The translations under genes and the position numbers were made by a program. A model generated the notes under the pieces. It made no database searches. It was not told the origin of the DNA and saw only the letters and a program-made list of their open reading frames with translations. 53,803 nt of DNA, from positions 1-53,803 of the forward strand of contig JAISQE010000158.1 of the NCBI GenBank assembly GCA_031274425.1. The letters run 5' to 3'. Shown piece by piece: positions 50,364-53,803 of the stretch. How positions within the stretch are numbered: position 1 is the first letter of the stretch; the number at the start of each line of letters is the position of its first letter. The DNA comes from Synergistaceae bacterium. GTDB taxonomy: Bacteria; Synergistota; Synergistia; Synergistales; Aminobacteriaceae.

Positions 50364-51542
50364 ATGGCACAGAATCGCGTAGCCGACAGGATGAGCCTGC
50401 TGCACACGGAATCCGCTTTCAGTATCATGGCTCGGGCCAACGCTTTGGAGGCTCAAGGCAAGAGCGTCGTTCACTTGGAAATCGGACAGCCGGACTTCAA
50501 GACGCCGCAGAACATCATTGACGCCGCCTGCAAAGCCTTGAACGAAGGAAAAACCGGCTATACTCCCACGGCGGGGATCATTCCGCTGAGAGAAGCTATC
50601 GCGGAGCATTGCCGCGCGTATAAAAAAGTGGAGGCCGACATGGAGAATGTGGTGGTGGTGCCGGGCGGCAAACCCATTATGTTCTATACCCTGTTGATGT
50701 TGGCCCAGCCCGGCGACGAGGTGATCTACCCCAATCCCGGGTTTCCCATCTACGAATCGGTAATCAAATTTTCCGGAGCGAAGCCGGTCCCCATGCCGCT
50801 CCTTGAGAAAAACGACTTCCGCGTCGACCTGAAGCAACTGGAGCGCGACATCAACGAAAAAACCCGGTTGATCGTCATCAACAACCCCGGCAATCCCACG
50901 GGGGGAATGCTCTCCCGAGAGGACATTCTGGCCGTCGCCGACATGGTGCGCGGCAAGGGGATCTATATCATGTCCGATGAAATTTACGACAGGATCGTCT
51001 TCGAAGGTCAGCCGCTTTCCATCGCTTCTTTGCCGGGAATGAAGGATCACACCATCATCCTGGACGGGTTTTCCAAGACGTTCTCCATGACCGGCTGGAG
51101 GCTCGGCTTCGGCGTGATGAACAAGGAACTGGCCGATCACATGACGATGTTGATGGCCAACTCCAACTCCTGCGCCGCGTCCATGACCCAGTGGGCGGCG
51201 ATCGAGGCGCTGCAAGGCCCCCAGGACCCCGTGCGAAAAATGGTGGCGGCCTTCAAAGAAAGGCGCGACTATCTGATAGAGGCGCTGAACAAAATCGACG
51301 GCGTCCACTGCGTGATGCCCCAGGGCGCTTTCTACGCTTTTCCCAACATTTCCTCGTTCGGGCTGACTTCCGCCGAATTTGCGAGCCGCCTGCTGGAAGA
51401 CGGGGGAGTGGCGGCGGCTGGAGGCACGGCTTTCGGCGACTTCGGGGAGGGCTTTATCCGGCTTTCCTACGCCAATTCCCTGGAAAATCTTAAAATCGCC
51501 GTAGAGCGCATCGCCCAATTCACCCGAACGTTCAAGGCTTGA
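50364..51542 (+). CDS. Class I/II aminotransferase (aspartate aminotransferase fold)
   Basis: This 392-residue fold-type I PLP enzyme has the PLP lysine in DGFSKTFSMTGWRLG (near residue 235). Other active-site segments are VVPGGKP, NPGFPIYES, INNPGNPTGG, SDEIYDRIVFEG and the substrate-carboxylate arginine in FIRLSYANS. A G-rich ribosome binding site (AGGGGGGATATG) precedes the ATG. It is the last gene of the purine island and ends at a strong convergent hairpin. It could move amino groups between pyruvate, glutamate and aspartate to dispose of nitrogen. Its donor and acceptor cannot be read from the sequence. Confidence 0.9.
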   Translation: MAQNRVADRMSLLHTESAFSIMARANALEAQGKSVVHLEIGQPDFKTPQNIIDAACKALNEGKTGYTPTAGIIPLREAIAEHCRAYKKVEADMENVVVVPGGKPIMFYTLLMLAQPGDEVIYPNPGFPIYESVIKFSGAKPVPMPLLEKNDFRVDLKQLERDINEKTRLIVINNPGNPTGGMLSREDILAVADMVRGKGIYIMSDEIYDRIVFEGQPLSIASLPGMKDHTIILDGFSKTFSMTGWRLGFGVMNKELADHMTMLMANSNSCAASMTQWAAIEALQGPQDPVRKMVAAFKERRDYLIEALNKIDGVHCVMPQGAFYAFPNISSFGLTSAEFASRLLEDGGVAAAGGTAFGDFGEGFIRLSYANSLENLKIAVERIAQFTRTFKA

Positions 51543-51572
51543 AGATTTGAGGGCTTAAGTACTTGAAGTAAA

Positions 51573-51614
51573 GGCGGGAGGCCGGACGATCGCCGCGTCG
51601 TCGGGCCTCCCGCC
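51573..51614. terminator. Long convergent (bidirectional) terminator hairpin
   Basis: GGCGGGAGGCC (51573-51583) and GGCCTCCCGCC (51604-51614) are perfectly complementary. The stem continues inward for about six more pairs with one mismatch. It lies between the end of the plus-strand aminotransferase and the end of the minus-strand hydrolase. T-tracts are short on both sides, but the stem is by far the strongest in the window. Confidence 0.75.
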
Positions 51615-51628
51615 CCTTGGGGTTTCGC

Positions 51629-52276
51629 TTACCCTTTTTTGAACTTTCCCGTCTCCAGAAACGAGACGATCGCCTCCACGGTATCCGATCGCCAGTGAAG
51701 CCATTCATGAGGGCACGGCATCAGGATTTCGTCCGCCACCTTCACGTTCACGCCCCGGACCGATTCCAACGTAACGAGCCCGTCGTTGTCCCCCCGCAGG
51801 AGCATCTTTCTCACGGGGTCCGGTCGGGTGCCCGCGATAATGCCCACCTCGGGGGCGGGCAGGTTGAGCGGCGGAGAGATTTCGGGCCCCGGTTCCGAAA
51901 GGTCCGGCAGGCTTCCGAAAAGGCGACGCAGACGCGGCGCGACCCGCAGCGCCCGATTGCCGTGACGGGAGCCCTTGTTGGGCGTTCCCATCAGAACTAC
52001 CCTCCCCAACCCCTCGACGACGTGCCGGGACAGATAATCACGGACCACCAGCCCTCCCATGCTGTGCGCCGCAAAATGGACGACGCGATCCTCCGGCAGG
52101 CGCTGGGCGTCCAGGTACTCCGCCAGAAGTTCGCCGCACGCCCTGACGTCCCGAAACGTGGTCGGCAGGTTGGGGGCGAACGTGACATATCCCCGGCGTT
52201 TCAGTTCTCGCGAGAGATAACGCATGTTCCACCCTTGCCTCATGAATCCGTGAACCAATACAACGCAACGCTCCAT
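51629..52276 (-). CDS. Alpha/beta hydrolase (lipase/esterase-like)
   Basis: This 215-residue alpha/beta hydrolase has an oxyanion loop near the start (VLVHGFMRQGW), the nucleophile elbow AHSMGG, an acid in RGDNDGLVT and the histidine in CPHEWLHW. The triad is therefore complete. The pattern is that of small PGAP1/triacylglycerol-lipase-like enzymes. There is no signal peptide, so it is probably cytoplasmic. CGAGGTAGC lies upstream of the ATG. It follows the SGNH hydrolase gene by 29 bases on the same strand, so the two probably form a short operon. The natural ester substrate is unknown. Confidence 0.85.
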   Translation of the reverse strand: MERCVVLVHGFMRQGWNMRYLSRELKRRGYVTFAPNLPTTFRDVRACGELLAEYLDAQRLPEDRVVHFAAHSMGGLVVRDYLSRHVVEGLGRVVLMGTPNKGSRHGNRALRVAPRLRRLFGSLPDLSEPGPEISPPLNLPAPEVGIIAGTRPDPVRKMLLRGDNDGLVTLESVRGVNVKVADEILMPCPHEWLHWRSDTVEAIVSFLETGKFKKG

Positions 52277-52305
52277 CGTCGGCTACCTCGTACGGATACT
52301 CGATT

Positions 52306-52917
52306 TCATCGTTCGCCGGAGAGCCCGCGGCATAACACGTCGGCCATGAGGCGATGTCCCTCCGGCGTTGGGTGCAGGCCGTCGATGTAAAGTTCGCGAT
52401 TCCGCTCCGCGTCGGAAAACGCCTGAAAAGCCGATCGAAAATCGATGACCGGAATCGTGAAAACACCGGCGAAAAGGCGCAGCCATTCCGCGTATTCGTC
52501 GCCGACGTTCTGCGCGTGGACGGCATCCGCCAGGGTCGCCCAGTCGGGTCGAATGTTAAGGGCGTCGATCGGAGGAGGCGTCCCTATGAGGGGCACGGCG
52601 CCGAGAGCGATCACCTGATGCGCCAGGGCCGACATATTGGCCTTGGCCGACTCCGCCGTTCCGCTTATAAAAATATCGTTGCTGCCGCCCATCAGCAACA
52701 CCTTATCGGGAGAATGCATCGTCATCTCGTCTCGAAGACGCGCCAGCATCCCTCCCGTCGTGTCGCCGTTGACGCCGCAGTTGACGAGCTCCATTTTTGT
52801 CCGTTCAGCGACCAGAGAACCCCACGTATCCCGACGGGAAACGCCGAATCCGTAAGTCAGGCTGTCTCCCAGGCAAACAATTTTTATCGGCAATTGAACG
52901 AAACGCCCCTCCCGCAT
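52306..52917 (-). CDS. SGNH/GDSL-family esterase
   Basis: This GDSL-type hydrolase of 203 residues has all four blocks: GDSLTYG (catalytic serine), GVNGDTTGG, MGGSNDI and DGLHPTPEGH (catalytic aspartate and histidine). It resembles the TAP/lysophospholipase L1 group but has no signal peptide. The ATG at 52917 lacks an upstream ribosome binding site. A GGGAGGGG inside the first codons points instead to the TTG at 52893 (LPIKIVCLGDS), which would remove eight residues. It is followed by the alpha/beta hydrolase gene. Confidence 0.87.
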   Translation of the reverse strand: MREGRFVQLPIKIVCLGDSLTYGFGVSRRDTWGSLVAERTKMELVNCGVNGDTTGGMLARLRDEMTMHSPDKVLLMGGSNDIFISGTAESAKANMSALAHQVIALGAVPLIGTPPPIDALNIRPDWATLADAVHAQNVGDEYAEWLRLFAGVFTIPVIDFRSAFQAFSDAERNRELYIDGLHPTPEGHRLMADVLCRGLSGER

Positions 52918-53281
52918 CGAGCTAATATCATTTGCCGCCTGATTATAAAACGCGCCCTCATCAAATGTCCAGCCTATTGCCTAATTCGCGAGATGAATTT
53001 GCGAAAGTATAACTGAAAGCAGTATTGTAAGGTATTTATGAACTTGATAGGTATTCACCAAAAGGTGCAAAGTTGTCTCTCGGAAAACGAGGTTACTGTG
53101 GAAGACTTGCTAAAAACTGAAATTCTCAACAAGAATATTCATGCCTGCGGAACAAAGGTTACACGGACTCCGAGATTATCCTGGCTCTAATTAAAAATTT
53201 CACGCTTAAATCAAACACTTAAGTGACAGCAAGCCTTTACAGTGCCTGATGCGTCTGCCTTGGACTGAATCGCCGTAGGAG

Positions 53282-53310
53282 TTGACACACATGAAATCAT
53301 GGGGTATCAT
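53282..53310 (+). promoter_or_regulatory. Strong sigma-70-type promoter in the AT-rich right end
   Basis: TTGACA (53282-53287) and TATCAT (53305-53310) are 17 bases apart, a near-consensus pair. It points rightwards to a 34-codon frame and then the transposase remnant. Confidence 0.55.
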
Positions 53311-53383
53311 TACGGCATACTAATTCTTATTAAATAGCTATGTAATATATATTTATAATATGCCAAAGAAAAGGGTGACGAAG

Positions 53384-53488
53384 ATGAGATTGTTCGAAAG
53401 GGTCTGTAGCAATATGCGAATGCCGATGACACGCTTTCAGGACGCCTGCGCTTTTCAATGTTGTACGCGGAATTTACCTCCGTTTTAA
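53384..53488 (+). CDS. Possible 34-residue small protein
   Basis: The ATG at 53384 has AAGGGTG eight bases upstream and a near-consensus promoter about 75 bases before it. The frame encodes a short basic, cysteine-containing peptide (MRLFERVCSNMRMPMTRF and on) that ends at TAA 53486-53488. No similarity is recognised. It may be a real small gene, a leader peptide or a chance frame in decaying insertion-sequence DNA. Confidence 0.25.
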   Translation: MRLFERVCSNMRMPMTRFQDACAFQCCTRNLPPF

Positions 53489-53570
53489 CGGTATTTTCAC
53501 GCGAATTGCATCAAAATAAGCAGGTGATCTTGGAAGCTTCTGGTGGAGTTTCCATTTTTTTTCGATTTTT

Positions 53571-53803
53571 ATTCCGACAGCCCGCGCGCAGACTCCGAAG
53601 GGAGGAGCAAATCCGACCGGTACGACGCCGGAGGAAATTCTAGAATGCGGCAAAGATGTCACGGAGGTAATAAAACAACTCAGAACGCCTTCAACCACAA
53701 AGCGTTTCAAAAAAAGGACGGTAGTCGGGCAACATGGTTCGCGGAGGAAAGGGCGTCGCTTTTGCCGCTTCCGCTGAATCCATTTGAAATGGCTGAGTGG
53801 AAA
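53571..53803 (+). pseudogene. IS21-family transposase (IstA) remnant, frameshifted and cut by the right edge
   Basis: Reading from 53571, IPTARAQTPKGGANPTGT resembles the IstA segment that usually reads I-P-x-R-x-x-x-P-K-D-K-A-x-V-E-G. It continues to VTEVIKQLR near 53681. The homology then jumps frame at about 53684 to NAFNHKAFQKKDGSRATW and LLPLPLNPFEMAEWK, the well-known IstA motif before its C-terminal beta-rich domain. A frameshift and lack of a start mark it as a pseudogene. The rest, and any istB helper gene, would lie beyond the window. Confidence 0.75.

Larger units (their letters stand above)
52918..53570. other. AT-rich stretch without a confident gene
   Basis: This 650-base stretch is clearly more AT-rich than the rest of the window. 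It contains a 50-codon frame at 53038-53190 (starting MNLIGIHQKVQS, with a weak AAGG upstream) and a 34-codon frame at 53384-53488 behind a good promoter and AAGGGTG. I recognise neither. It leads into the transposase remnant, so it is probably acquired or decaying DNA. Confidence 0.6.

Noticed and set aside
1-53803. CRISPR arrays, tRNA or rRNA genes
   Set aside because: No regularly spaced repeats of 25-40 bp, no tRNA T-arm pattern in the intergenic regions and no rRNA-like sequence were seen. A tRNAscan and CRISPR finder run would settle it.

Overview
The window reads as chromosome of a GC-rich, diderm, strictly anaerobic amino-acid and purine fermenter. The gene content (hydroxyglutarate pathway of glutamate fermentation, selenium-dependent molybdenum hydroxylase genes, FtsEX with EnvC-like hydrolases, a soluble rather than lipid-anchored BMP binding protein) fits Synergistota best. 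That placement is inference from gene content; a Negativicutes-like Firmicute cannot be excluded without a search.

Layout. (1) 1-7168, minus strand: gctA-gctB-gcdA-hgdC-hgdA-hgdB, the same order as I recall for the Acidaminococcus hydroxyglutarate operon, followed by the N-terminus of an acetyl-CoA acetyltransferase cut by the left edge. Together they take (R)-2-hydroxyglutarate through glutaconyl-CoA to crotonyl-CoA. A divergent AraC-type regulator (7402-8226) shares a promoter region rich in inverted repeats. (2) 8296-10644: an FMN-dependent alpha-hydroxy-acid dehydrogenase and a ROK repressor. (3) 10715-26254, plus strand: housekeeping and envelope genes: RNase J, uppP, maf, a DUF5693-like membrane protein, csaB, a split transketolase-like pair that has lost cofactor and catalytic residues, ftsE, ftsX, two tandem EnvC/M23 proteins (one intact, one degenerate), a C-terminal processing protease, purA, rimI and a small hypothetical gene.

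(4) 26338-51542, plus strand: a purine/urate-type catabolic island: yqeB and yqeC (selenium-molybdenum cofactor maturation) behind a perfect consensus promoter, a YheO-type regulator, then ssnA, ygfK, ygeY, carbamate kinase, a fused Fe-S/Mo selenium-type xanthine dehydrogenase, a YgeW-like carbamoyltransferase, a second two-subunit Mo hydroxylase, mocA/ygfJ, a fold-type II PLP enzyme in the place usually held by ygeX, a four-gene BMP-family (nucleoside/purine) ABC importer and an aminotransferase. The expected logic is import of a purine, hydroxylation and ring opening, carbamoyl transfer to phosphate, and ATP from carbamate kinase. No dihydropyrimidinase (hyuA) gene lies in the window. (5) 51543-53803: a long convergent hairpin terminator, an alpha/beta hydrolase and an SGNH hydrolase on the minus strand, then AT-rich sequence ending in a frameshifted remnant of an IS21-family IstA transposase that runs off the right edge.

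Across the window, 9-18 bp tandem duplications recur at gene ends and starts. No rRNA, tRNA or CRISPR array was seen.
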